Below, in pieces: positions 1 to 11,219 of a stretch of 64,000 nucleotides of DNA. A model generated the notes under the pieces. The model saw only the letters and a list, made by a program, of their open reading frames with translations, was not told where the DNA came from and did no database searches. This DNA is from Tuctoria greenei (Eukaryota > Streptophyta > Magnoliopsida > Poales > Poaceae), in the NCBI GenBank assembly GCA_036927565.1, contig JAYESD010000008.1:18246100-18310099 (forward strand). The letters are read 5' to 3'. Both the position numbers and the translations under genes were made by a program. Numbering within the stretch: position 1 is the stretch's first letter; every line of letters begins with the position of its first letter.

Positions 1-511
1 GCACCCGCACCTCCTCTGTCCCCTTCTCCGCTCGCAGCTCCCGCACCTCCTCATCCCGTTTGGGTTCAGGAGACTGTCCGCCTCGTCGAACACTGCTTTG
101 ATGAAAGCGTGAAGGAGGCCACCGAGCACATTTCCGCCACCGCTGGGCGCGCAAAAAAGCGACAAATTGACGTGGTATGTATTTTCCGATACATCTCGCT
201 CGTGTGACCGTATGGGTCTTGGGAAACTTCCCGTCTGCACCAGCATGGACACCGCCGACCAGTAATGCTTCGGGTTAGGGTTTGTGGCCAGTCGTCTCAA
301 CATCCTCTACGAGATGATCGGGGAGGTGGCTGGGGTGGAGGGTTGCCATCATCTTCTGCAGACCGTCTCCCAGAAGCTTCAGACTCAATTGCCGGAGGAG
401 GTGGCAGTAGCGGCGGCAGCGGAGGAGGCGGCAACGACAACGGCGGAGGAGGTGGCGGCGGCAGCGACGGCGGAGAAGGAGGTGGAGGAGATCTCCTCCG
501 ACTTTGAGTAG
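1..511 (+). pseudogene. Possible 3' exons of an unidentified gene
   Basis: From base 1 one frame is open to 174 and encodes a Pro/Ala-rich stretch followed by a charged segment containing VRLVEHCFDESVKEATEH. A GTATGT donor-like site follows at 175. Downstream, two overlapping frames are open. One (about 284-511) gives an Ala/Glu-rich tail with SRLNILYEMIGEV and ends in SSDFE. The other (to 507) gives a Gly/Ser-rich tail ending LLRL. A phase-0 splice to the AG at 287-288 would favour the Gly-rich frame, but the other reads more like a helical protein. I do not recognise the family; it may be a host gene or a transposon-encoded protein whose 5' part lies outside the window. AT-rich, UTR-like DNA follows to about 620. 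Confidence 0.3.
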
Positions 512-1848
512 AGTAGTATTTGTAGTTTTTCTTTTTCTTGTTTTCTATGTACTTTCGTAGTTCTTGTTTGTAATATATGTGTTGTTTTTATGTTAATGAA
601 AATTGTCTTTTCTATTCATGAACAATGCGTCCTATGAAGTATCAAAAAACAACTCCTTTATGAAAAAGGGACGAGATAACTGTTGTTCAATGTCTAGCCA
701 AGAATTTGTTGTGTTGCGGCAATCGACAAATCTTGGTTGAAACTCCATTGAGATCGTGGTCGAGGTTGCGTTTCTCCTCTTTTGTGTTCTTTCACTCAAT
801 TTTTTCATTTGTAGTCGACGCATGTGAAAATGTATTTTTAGTAGTAGTATATACTACATGTTATCATTTCATTGTGATTAATGTTACAGAATGCTGATTG
901 TTTGCCATCATCCTTTTGTGGACTTGGGTGTTCTGTATTTGCATATTGTTTGCATTAGCACATATACATTTGGCGATTCATATTTTTGTTTGTATTTTTT
1001 TAGAATGTCCCACTAGATAGCAGATGAATGCTTTTAGATTTTGATCTCCATTCATGGAAGCAAAGATGAATTAAGAAGCGAGCAAGTTGTCCTAACAAGT
1101 GTACCCCTCTAGCTACACGCACCATGTAGAAATCGACGCGACATGACATGTAATTAACCATGATTGCATGCATGCACAAGAGCATGACTTGTGTCAAATT
1201 CTCCACTACCGCGAAAAATTTTTCGTTCTTCTTGGCGCACCACAATTGAGATTTTGACAATTCAATTTTCGGTGCCTGCGCTCCAATTTGGGCCCCCCCC
1301 CCTATTGTAACCTTATTTCAGCCACGATGAGCATAAATGGAAACACTGGCCTCCGTTCCCGACACACCGCTGCCCTGCCCTTCTGGTGATCTCACAGTAC
1401 TCCAAATGTGTTGTCTCTCTGTCCTGTGTTCCAAACTTGTATTCCTAAGAAATTCCCGTGTTTTCATTTCCCACGGTTTTTATAATTATTCCCCCATGGA
1501 TCTTGCAGTGACGCATCGAAGATCTTGGTGGTGTTGACTCCTGGGTACAACGCCGGGCGACCAAGTTTGACGGGCTCTACCGAACCTCTTCGTCGCTGAC
1601 ACCTCCCTGCGACATTGTAACTCGAAATCCAGTTTTGTGCTAGGTAAACTACACGATACATGCCATCTTTTTATAGAGCTATATTGGCTTGGTTCTACAC
1701 GATCCATGCACTTTTGGGGTAGTTAAGTTCTACACGATCCATCCTGATATATGAAGATTAAATAAATTAACAAAGAGGAAATGTGGTCTTATGTTTCACA
1801 AATTTAGTTATATATATATATATATATTTGTGTGTGTGTGTGTGTGTA
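512..1848. other. AT-rich intergenic DNA, no gene seen
   Basis: Only short ORFs with no recognisable motif. A (TA)n tract followed by a (TG)n tract sits at about 1809-1848, just before a MITE. Confidence 0.6.
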
Positions 1849-1956
1849 TACTACATCTGTCCCGAAATAAATGTCACTCTGACAGCTTATTACGGTAGTG
1901 TATTTCTAGTTCAATTTCTCGCCGGGAACGACAAATAATAAAAACTAGAGGTAGTA
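1849..1956. mobile_element. Stowaway-like MITE
   Basis: The left end TACTACATCTGTCCCGAAAT and the reverse complement of the right end (TACTACCTCTAGTTTTTATT) agree imperfectly over about 27 bp, both running into TTTGTC or ATGTC. The terminal TA matches the TA target duplication of Stowaway (Tc1/mariner-related) MITEs. The length of about 108 bp is typical. There is no coding capacity. Confidence 0.6.
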
Positions 1957-3101
1957 TGTAATTTCTGGATTTAGAAGTAAATGACACACGGGTTATCTAA
2001 TCAACCACTCCAAATGTTGTACTCTCATTCCTGTTTTACAAATTTGTATTCCTAAGATTTTCAGTTCCCACAGTTTTTACACTTTTTTCTTCCTTGTGGC
2101 TTTCTCGGATCGTACGTTTTTTTCTGTTCCTTCATTTCTAATTCCTCCGTTCGTAACAAACACTGCAATTTATAGAAACCACACCGTCCGATACAAAATC
2201 TACATCGGTCATGTAATCTGACGTTATCACTGTTATTTGGAATGACTACTTACAATGCTCTTTACATTAGGAACAAGACATCAAACCGTGATGTCGTCTA
2301 CAAGCATTCATGGTGGCCAACAAGCACCTGGTACAACTATAAATGTGTTTACTATAAAAATTAAAAAAAATAGAAAACATTAAATCCTTTGCATGGTATG
2401 CAGAGAATATTGCATCACATGATGTTCAGGAACCCCGAGGTTCTTCACTCCCTGGTACTACGATGCATGAACCAACAGCAGGTATAGATATACTAACCAA
2501 AAATACTCCTTCCGCCCCAGCATAACTTTACTTTTGGAGCTTAAAAATGTCCCACTCCAACTCTATCGGTAGCTTCCAACTACCCATATCGCATCACATT
2601 ACTACCTGCCTCTCTACCGTGTCATTTGTTTTGGCAGGGTGTGTTAGTTTTTTACTCCTTTGGCATTGAATTTGGAGCATTTTGAGAGACTACGTTCTGT
2701 CTTTTAGAGATATTGATGATGGGTATATCATGGTTATTTGCATTCTTTCCTAGGCTCTACTAATTATATTATCATGCCTTGCGATTCTACTTTCTTAGTA
2801 GTCTTTATAGTTAACAGTTCATCAGCCTGTGTGATGGCATGATTTTTTGATGCCTCCACGTTGTGCTCTCTCGCCGCCGGCCACTCCGGCCGGCATTGGC
2901 GCGCACGCCCTGCTGCTGGTCACTTCAGTGTCCTCCCCGACGCGTCTCCCTCGCCCATCATCACGTCCCGTCCTTCGTGTGCTATGATGACCCCGCCACC
3001 CGCAAATCTCTGGCCATTACTCGCCCTGCCACCAATCCTCCTCGAGAGTTTCGGCGAGACCGAACCCTCGCTTTGTTGAGCGTCACAAGCTAGGACTATG
3101 T
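1957..3101. other. Intergenic DNA, no supported gene
   Basis: Mostly AT-rich with scattered short ORFs. A GC-rich island at about 2850-3080 is open in several frames on both strands, but I see no conserved motif or convincing splice structure, so no gene is called. Confidence 0.5.
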
Positions 3102-3191
3102 AGTACTGCACCTGCAGTAGTTGCCACTAACAAGTGGACCTGCTATCTCATGGGCCCACATGTCAGTGGAAGCTAATGCAGGTGCAGTACT
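3102..3191. repeat. Small hairpin / MITE-like inverted repeat
   Basis: A perfect 15-bp inverted repeat, AGTACTGCACCTGCA at 3102-3116 and its reverse complement at 3177-3191, brackets a 60-bp spacer containing GGGCCCACATGTCAGTGG. A related half copy (TGCAGTACT, then CCACTGACATGTG) lies near 15390-15425 across the Sirevirus insertion. It could be a short MITE; no target duplication is obvious. Confidence 0.5.
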
Positions 3192-3222
3192 GCGGAGGAT
3201 TTCAATCCCGCAAACTGCCTAC

Positions 3223-3227
3223 CTTAT
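3223..3227. repeat. Target site duplication (left) of copia element 1
   Basis: cttat immediately before the LTR start TGAAAGTTGCC; identical to 15187-15191 after the right LTR. Confidence 0.9.
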
Positions 3228-4891
3228 TGAAAGTTGCCTAGAGGGGGGTGAATAGGCTAATCGATCTAAAATGACTTAATAAAACGAAATCAGTACTTAG
3301 GGGGGCGGACTAGTTCGGTCCAGGGGCGGACTAGTTCGGTCCAGGGGCGGACTAGTCCGGTCCACCTGCAGAGAAAACCTAAAAAGAGTTTCTAACAAGT
3401 TTTAGTTCGATTTGCGTGATGCAAAAAGTGTTAGGATGATTCAGTGAACCTTAACAAGTTATATAGCAAGTATGTAGCTAAGGATCACAGTGAAATGAAA
3501 ACGATGAACGAAAAACGGTAAAGCTAACCCTAGAAGCAATGTGCGATAAATGAAAGCGAAGTAGACAAGGGACACAAGGATTTTATCCCGAGGTTCGATC
3601 CCACACGGGAATCTACATCCCCGTTGAGGAGTCCACGGAGGACCAGGTTCAACAACCCTTCCCTCATCAAGTTTGCCACAAGGCCCAAACCGGTTCTCCA
3701 CTATCACAAGGGTGAATACAAGATTCGTTGAGGCTTCTCACAATCTGAGGCTCCCACCACAAATATGATCACAAATCACAAATAACAACTCAAGCCATAG
3801 ATCACAAAGATTCAACAAGTGCAAGAGATCAAACCTAGAGCCAAAGAGCGGCGTTCTTCCTCTTCTTCACCTCACCAAACCCTAATCCACACAAGAATTA
3901 GTTTTTGAGGGAAAGTAGGCAAGAAGGAGGCTTTTGAAGGCTCAAAGTTTACTGTGGCGGCACTAGGGTTTTCGAGAGAGTTCAAATGAACCCGGGGGTC
4001 CTCTATTTATAGAGGATCCAAGCCCATACTGCTGACCTCAGCAGATGGGCGGACTAGTCCGGCCTATGGCCCGGACTAGTCAGGCCTTTGGGACCACTGA
4101 TGTCCCTGACAGCTGCCACACTGTGCGGCAATCATCACGCTACCCGCCAAAATCAAATTCAAACGGTCACTTCATAACGGACTAGTCCGGTCCAAACTGG
4201 ACTAGTCCGATCTCACACAGAACCTTTTGTTTCGTGTGAAAACAGACTAGTCTGGAGACCACAGACTAGTCTGGCGCCCAGCGCGGACTAGTCCGGCCTC
4301 CCAGACTTAGTCGTTGAAGCACCCAACTCTCACAAACCCGGACTAGTCCGCACCCACAGTGTACTAGTCCGATCTCAGTCAGGACCTCTTGGTCCGGACT
4401 AAAACGGACAAGTCCGGGGTTTTGGGACTTAGTCCCGAAAACCCACTCCATGACTACCCCGGACTAGTCCGTCCCACTATGGACTAGTCCGAAGTCAGTC
4501 AGAACCTCCTGGTCCACCTGAAAACAGACTAGGCTGGCCAGGAGCGGACTAGTCCGACCACCAACACGGACTAGTCTGGCCACCCCTGCCAGACTACTCT
4601 AGCACTCTTCTCTCAATGGGTTTTGATCTCTAAACCGCTTTGAGCTCCCAACTTGATCTCAATGCACTTTACGCACACACCCTCATACATATACGGCTAT
4701 TCTAAGCTCGACACGCTAGAAACCCTAGTTTCTACTTTTCGAGTCGACACCGTCGTTTCCATCCTTTTCCTTTTTGAGAGTTTGTGATTCCACTTGAGTC
4801 CACACTTGTGCTTAAGATCATTGAGATCATTAGTTACTTAATTGTCGTCATCAATCATACAAAACCCACGGGGGTCCTAGATGCACTTTCA
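3228..4891 (-). repeat. 3' LTR of copia element 1
   Basis: About 1664 bp, beginning TGAA and ending TTTCA on the plus strand. It holds many copies of the palindrome CGGACTAGTCCG and variants between 3300 and 4600. A TATA-like CTATAAATA (minus) sits at about 4003-4011 inside a short inverted repeat. It is about 50 bp longer than the 5' LTR near its left end because of extra copies of a GGACTAGTTCGGTCC unit. Confidence 0.92.
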
Positions 4892-4915
4892 ATCTCCCCC
4901 TTTTTGGTGATTGAT
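4892..4915 (-). other. Polypurine tract of copia element 1
   Basis: Read on the minus strand, AAAAAGGGGGAGAT lies directly before the 3' LTR start TGAAAGTGCATC. This is the plus-strand priming site of reverse transcription. Confidence 0.85.
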
Positions 4916-5315
4916 GACAACACATCAAGTCTTCAACATATAAGAGTATAAGATTTGGTTTTCATAATGTGCGGGTGTATGAGTGACTCCCCCTCAATGA
5001 ATGCATCATGAAAAGAAGATTGAGGAAGTCATTCATACACACACACGTTATGGTGGGGTGCCTACGTGTTGTGCTCAACATTTGTGACAAGACATAATAA
5101 TTATGAATGTGATCAAAAGATAGACAATTAAAGCATCACATTAATATTAAACAATCAAACATAGTCTTGCACAAATTTAAACACCCAAATGACATAGATA
5201 TTACTATATAGAGTGCAACAAGTCCAAGGATCCAAATAACTAGGCAAGTACTACTACCCCCTCTAACTCTCCCCCTTTGGCATCAAGACACCAAAAAGGA
5301 AAAGAAGAGGGAGAC

Positions 5316-7084
5316 TAAGAGGCCCATAGTCTAGTCATCATCCTCCTTGTTATCGGCTGCTTCATCGCTCTCCCAGGCCTCCGGATCCTCGTAGTCCTCA
5401 TCGTCATCGTTGGAGACCCGTGCTGAGGGAGCCGCCCGGGAGGAGCTCCCGTCCTCATGGAACTGGGTGAGCTCGTCGGCGGTGAAGTCGGGGAACGGAT
5501 TGATCTCGCCATCACTCTCCTTCGAAGGAGACATAGGGACCTCAAGCTTGTCACACACGGCCTTGAGTTACTTCTCTTAGCGCTTGTGCACCCGCTGATT
5601 GCGTACTTCTTGCTTCCGGCAGGAGGTGAAGATGGCCTTGAAGCACTTGAAGAAAGCGCTCATCAATTGAGGCGGAGGCGAAGATGGAGGTGCCATGGGG
5701 CGAGGTGCTGGCATCCCCGGATGGGAAGGAGGCTCGACATTCTTCCGGCAAGCTGGATCTGGGATGGATGGAGGCATCTGAGGACGGAGGGACTGATGAG
5801 TTGTATCCTTGGCAAACACAAGCCCTGACACCTTCTCGATAAAGCACATGATGTAGGGTGCATACCCACATGCACGATTCGGAGTGTGTGAGATGCTGAA
5901 GATGTCATCGAAGATGTAGTCCACAAGATTGAACATCTCATCTCCATCAATCAACAGCAGAAGGTGCCTCAGATTGCCCTATATGATCCCGACATCACCC
6001 TCTTTAGGAGCCACGGTCCTCCTCAAGATTCTGTTCAGGATGCTGTAGAAGAGCTTGATGTTCCTTGCAAGCACAACCTCATAGGGGACATGACTAGGAT
6101 ACATATAGGCCAACTCATCCCTGTCCACTGCCTTGAGATTCGAGAAAATGATCTCATGGTCCAGGTGGTGCTAAAGTCTTAGAGCCTTAGCAAACTCTTC
6201 AAATGTGGCAGAGTACTACTCACCATTCATCATCCATGTGATGGCTCGGTTGCCATGAGGGTGAAAGTAGACAGTTGTGTAAAACTGCACAATCACCTCC
6301 ACGTTCCAGTCATACTAGAAACCGAGAATGTCTTTGATGCCATGGCGCTCAGCAGCTTCAATCACTTCATCAAAGGTCGCATTCTTCTTCTTGGCCATGT
6401 ATTCCCAATCGACCCATTGAGCTTGGATCACAGGAGTCTTCATGGCTTGGTAGACTGAGCGATAATAATCGCAATGAAAATCACACCAAAATCATGCATC
6501 GGTGGTGTGCTTCTCATAGCCATACACTCTGTCAGTCCTTAGCCTTCGGGCCTTCTCAGCTCCTTTGCCCTTAAAAATATTTGCTGCTAGGTTGGGCTGC
6601 CTGTTCGGGTTGCGAGCTGGAGAGTGCATCTTTAGGGGGCCAATGGGTTTGGCCTTCCCCTTCTCCTTTATGACCACACCCTTTGCCTTCTTAGTCGGAG
6701 ACTTCACAGAGGGCTTCTTCTTCTTGGGCTCTGCAGGGGCCGGGCCTTGCCCTTCTTTGGATCTCTCTCGATCTGGCGTTCAGCAAACTCTTCATGGGCT
6801 TGCTCCTTGGACCTTTCTTTCTCTCCAACTTTTACTAGCTTCTTCTGCTTCAAGACTTGTGTTGCGGCCGCCTGAGAGTTGTGTGCTTCTCGCTCCTCTC
6901 GCATCTTCTTTTGGAGCTCCTTATGGCTTGCCTCAATGGCACGCTGCATAGCTACCTCCTCATCATAAAGCTCCTGGGAGGTTGAGTTAGGGGAGCTATG
7001 CTCGGATCTTGACATGGTCGCTACGAACACATTAAGGACAGGAGTGATGAGGTCAAGGAAGTGGAATATTGCGAAAGAGATCAT
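5316..7084 (-). pseudogene. Extra 3' ORF (Sirevirus env-like position), broken
   Basis: Several minus-strand open segments follow one another. 6704-7084 encodes a Lys/Glu-rich, coiled-coil-like N-terminal part. 6492-6707 encodes a basic segment with KPIGPLKMHSPARNP. About 6200-6480 holds eroded sequence. 5577-5954 contains CGYAPYIMCFIEKVSG and then a Pro-rich stretch. 5331-5558 encodes an acidic tail. The same segments in the same order recur in the second Sirevirus (59609-61321), so this was one protein. Function is unknown; in Sireviruses an ORF here has been called envelope-like, but I see no signal peptide or clear membrane segment. Stops and frameshifts make this copy nonfunctional. Confidence 0.65.
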
Positions 7085-7662
7085 GAGAAAAGGTCAAAGT
7101 CCGAATTTGTCCTATGCAAACCGGACTTGTCCGCCCAAGGGGGCGGACTAGTCCGGTTTACACACGAAGAACCCTAACCCTAACGATTTTTCAAAAAATC
7201 TTTGAACCAAGTCGCAATACTCCTAGGCTATGATCACAAGGATACTAGAAACAACTTTTGTAAAGATGCATCTATCAATAACTCTACGAATCAAGAATGG
7301 GGAAGAGTTTCAAAAAGTTGAGAATACTTCTTCAAATCTCTAAAAATCGAGGGGATCGATGATGGATCGCGTTGAGAATTCACGGGGAAGGTCTCAATGC
7401 ACGGATTGGAATCGATTTTTGGTGGACGAAATTGAAAATCGCCTAAGGGGGGGGTGCGGTTTTCGTGCGTGAGAGAGTGAGAGAGAGAGGCAAGTGAGAG
7501 GGAGAGGAGGGGTCGGGCCGCCTCCTGGGGGTTCAAGTCCCCAGGCGCCGGACTAGTCCGATATGGGGGCCAAACTTGTCCGGTAGGCGGACCAGACCCG
7601 GACAAGTCTGCGTCCGGACTTGTCCGGCCTCCGGGCGGACTAGTCCGATACAAAAAGGTTGA

Positions 7663-7703
<41 letters not shown>

Positions 7704-7809
7704 CAGCCTTTCTGCACCAGACTAGTCCGGTAGGCGGACCAGACTCGGACAAGTCTGCGTTCGGACTTGTCCGGCCTCCGGGCGGACTAGTCCGGTGCAA
7801 AAAGGCTGA

Positions 7810-7878
<69 letters not shown>

Positions 7879-7982
7879 TTTAGCCACTAGAAAGGATCCT
7901 TTTGGACAAATTTACCTAAGAAAACTTTATGAACATGGTCAGTAAAAAATCAACAATCAAACTATGACCACAATTCACAAAG
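7085..7982. repeat. Non-coding internal region with palindromes and (TA)n tracts
   Basis: Lies between the RNase H end and the extra ORF of copia element 1. It carries CGGACTAGTCCG copies near 7142, 7549, 7633 and 7781 and two long (TA)n tracts (about 7663-7700 and 7812-7876). The unit running from GGACCAGAC to GGCTGAAACATATA is present twice in tandem. Open frames across the TA tracts (Tyr-Ile repeats) are artefacts. Confidence 0.75.
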
Positions 7983-9650
7983 TTAATAGTTTTTCAAATA
8001 ATTTAGAGAAAATCGAGATAGAGATGAATTTTTTAAACACATGCGTTCTTTTGAATAAGGTGCAAAGTAAACATTCAGATGTGCTAGTTGGTTCTCGATT
8101 CTTACATGGGAAATCACTATATCCTCCTTCAAGGAATGATCTCTCAAGAAGTGATGGCTAATATGGATGTGATTTTTCCTCGAATGCTCAACTGGATTAT
8201 GGGCTATTTTGATGGCGCTCTCATTGTCACACAGGAGTGGAATATGGCGCAAGTTTATACCATAATCCCTTAGAGTTTGTCGCATCCATAGAAGCTGTGC
8301 ACAACAACTTCCGGTTGCGACATACTCCACTTCGGCTGTGGAAAGAGCAATGGAGTTTTGTTTCTTGGAGGACCAAGACACTAAGAATCTACCCAAGAAT
8401 TGACATGTCCTAGATGTGCTCTTTCTATCGACTTTACACCCCGCATAATCCGCATCGGAATAGCCAATAAGGTTAAACTTGGATCCTTTGGGGTACCAAA
8501 GTCCTAGGCTAGGTGCGTGAACTAAATATCTAAGAATTCTCTTAACGGCGGTCAAATGACACACCTTAGGTGCAGCTTGAAAACGTGCACACATGCACAC
8601 ACTGAGCATAATATCCGGTCTAGATGCACAAAGATATAACAAAGAACCAATCATAGAATGATATACCTTTTGGTCCACACTTGGACCATTTTCGTTGAGG
8701 TCTAGACGTCCATTAGTCGCCATTGGAGTCTTGATGGGTTTGGCCTTGTCCATGTCAAACTTCTTCAATATGTCTTGAGTGTACTTTGTTTGATTTATGA
8801 ACGTGCCTTCTTTGAGTTGTTTGACTTGGAAACCTAAAAAGAACTTCAACTTCCCCATCATGTACATATCAAATCTCTCTATCATTATCTTAAAAAACTC
8901 ATCACAAAACACTTTGTTAGTAGAAACAAATATGATGTCATCGACATATATTTGGCACACAAAGAGATCATCATTAAAGTGCTTTGTAAAGAGAGTATAA
9001 TCAGCTTTTCCTATCTTAAAACCATTTTGGATCAAAAAGTCTCTAAGGCACTCATACCAAGCTCTAGGAGCTTGTTTGAGGCCATAGAGAGGCTTACGCA
9101 ATTTGAAGACATGGTTGGGGAAATCTTGGTCTTCAAAACCTGGCGGTTGCTCCACATAGACTTCCTCCTTGATTGGGCCATTTAGGAACACACTCTTGAC
9201 TTCCATTTGGTAGAGCTTAAAATCATGGTGAGTAGCAAAGGCAAGTGATATACGAATTGACTCTAGCCTAGCTACGGGAGCAAAGGTTTCATCGTAATCC
9301 AAACCTTCAACTTGTGAGTACCCTTTGGCCACAAGTCGTCTCTTGTTCCTTGTCACCACGCCATGCTCATCTTGCTTGTTGCGGAATACCCACTTGGTAC
9401 CCACAACATTTGCTTGTGGGTGCTTGAAAAGCTCCCACACTTTGTTCCTCTCAAAGTTGTTGAACTCCTCTTGCATGGCCACCACCCAATCCGGGTCTCT
9501 CAATGCGTCTTCAATCTTATGAGGCTCCAAAGAAGAGACAAAGGAGTAATATTCACAAAAGCTTGCAACACGAGAACGAGTGGTTACCCCTTTTGTAATG
9601 TCTCCTAGGATGTTATCAACGGGACGATCCTGTTGAACGCTTTGATGCAC
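7983..9650 (-). pseudogene. Copia RT and RNase H, open but with altered active site and tail
   Basis: A 555-residue open segment. RT carries GTKWVF near residue 84, LVAKGYSQVEG near 106, the YVDD box at 235-238 and GSLLYL later. RNase H follows with GYSDADYAG and LSTAEVEY, then a DNES motif. The first catalytic RT aspartate in the usual QMD(V/F)KSAFLNG is Glu here (QMEVKSVFLNG, residue 150), which would probably impair polymerisation. The tail after the RNase H region is frame-shifted relative to the second Sirevirus, where it reads ADIFTKPL. This segment is separated from integrase by a break between 9651 and 9803. Confidence 0.85.
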
Positions 9651-9803
9651 ACGAGGATGTGGAGGTTGAACTCTTGAGTCATCATCATCCTCTTCTTCTT
9701 CTTGGTCTCCCCCTTGATTTATGCCTCCCCTTGATTTATGCCTCCCCCTTGATCTTCATCTTCTTGATCATGTTGAGGTGCAACTTGTCCATCTTCAACT
9801 TGG

Positions 9804-11219
9804 TTACGTGGGGATGACTTGTATCATTTTGTAATTGATCACTTGGGTTTTGAGGTTGTTCTTATGGACGAACATCTCCAAGTGCCATCCTCCTAAGAGC
9901 TTCTTGCGGAGAGTCTTCTTATCTAGCACACTTTGATCAACTTGATACACTTGGGAGCCATTAGTTTCATCAAACACCACGTCGCGTTCTATTTCAGCAA
10001 TCCCGGAGGATTTGTTGAAGACATGGTACGCGTGGGTGTTCGAATCATAACCAAGCAAGAAACCTTCGTCCGACTTTGAAGTGAACTTTGAAGTCCTAGG
10101 CTTCTTGTTGAGAATATAGCATTTGCTCCCAAAGACAAGAAAGTAAGAGACATTGGGTTTCTTACCAACTAGAAGCTCATAGGGGGTCTTCTTGAGGAGG
10201 CGGTGGAGGTACAATCGGTTGACGGCATGGCAAGCGGTATTAATTGCTTCCACCCAAAACCGGTCCGACGTCTTGTACTCATCAAGCATCATCCTTGACA
10301 TCTCAATGGGTGTCCTATTTTTCCGTTCCGCCACCCCATTTTGTTGAGGGGAGTAGGGGGCTGAAAATTCATGCTTAATGCCCTCCTCATTCAAGAACTC
10401 TTCCACTTGTGTGTTCTTGAACTCAGTGCCGTTGTCGCTTCTTATAGCCTTGATTCTTGAGGTGAACTCATTTTGAGCTCTCCTAAAGAACCACTTAGGG
10501 ACACCGTTAGTCTCACCCTTATCATGCAAGAAAAATACCCAAGTGAAACGAGAAAAATCATCAACAATAACAAGACCATATTTGTTACCGCCAATGATAA
10601 TGTAGGTTATTTGTCCGAAAAGGTCCATGTGTAGCAGTTCCAAGGGCCTTGTCGTCATCATGATATTCTTGGACGGGTGTTGAGCTCCTACTTGATTCCC
10701 TGCTTGGCAAGCGCTACATGGCCTATATTTTTCAAACACGACATCCTTCAATCCATAGATGTGCTCGCCCTTAAGAAGTTTTTTAAGTTCCTCATCCCAA
10801 CATGGGCTAGCCTTCTATGCCAAAGCCATCCCATGTTGGTTTTCGCCATTAAGCATGTGTCAAGTTGAGCTTTATCTGTGGCGAAATCCACAAGATAAAG
10901 CTTTCCCTTGAGCACACCCTTAAAAGCGATTGAGTTATCCCTTCTTCTAAGGACACTCACACCCTCATTAGTAAAAACACAATTATAACCCTTATCACAT
11001 AGTTGTGATATGGAAAATAGATTTTTAGTCTAAGGAATCAACATGCAACACATGAGAAAGTGAATGTTGAGGGGAAATAATGATTTTACCGGAGCCAAGG
11101 ATTTTCCCTCGGCAATTGTCCCCAAAGAAGATCCCATCACTTGGATCATCATTTTGCTCATACTCCACGAACATTTTCCTCTCTCCTGTCATGTGGTTGG
11201 TGCATCCACTATCAAGCAC
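9804..11219 (-). pseudogene. Copia protease and integrase remnants
   Basis: Three minus-strand segments cover this part of pol. 11025-11219 has the aspartic protease motif LDSGCTNHMTG. 10748-10960 has the GAG-pre-integrase region with the zinc-binding histidines of WHRRLAHVG. 9804-10751 has CSACQAG, then the integrase core with MDLFGQ, IRSDNGTEF and NGVAERKNRT supplying the D-D-E residues, and a C-terminal part with GYDSNTHAYHVF. The family joins viral cDNA to host DNA. Frame breaks between the segments and near 9651-9803 show that the polyprotein is broken. Confidence 0.85.

Noticed and set aside
2850..3110. GC-rich island with overlapping ORFs on both strands
   Set aside because: No recognisable domain, no consistent splice sites, and openness explained by base composition.
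5457..5828. Plus-strand 123-codon ORF in copia element 1
   Set aside because: Shadow of the acidic and Pro-rich parts of the extra 3' ORF on the minus strand.
7165..7185. CCCTAACCCTAAC, telomere-like
   Set aside because: Only two partial units, within retrotransposon internal DNA; also a common run in plant sequence.
7291..7887. A 198-codon minus ORF with long Tyr-Ile repeats
   Set aside because: It is a translation of (TA)n tracts and palindromic repeats in non-coding retroelement DNA.
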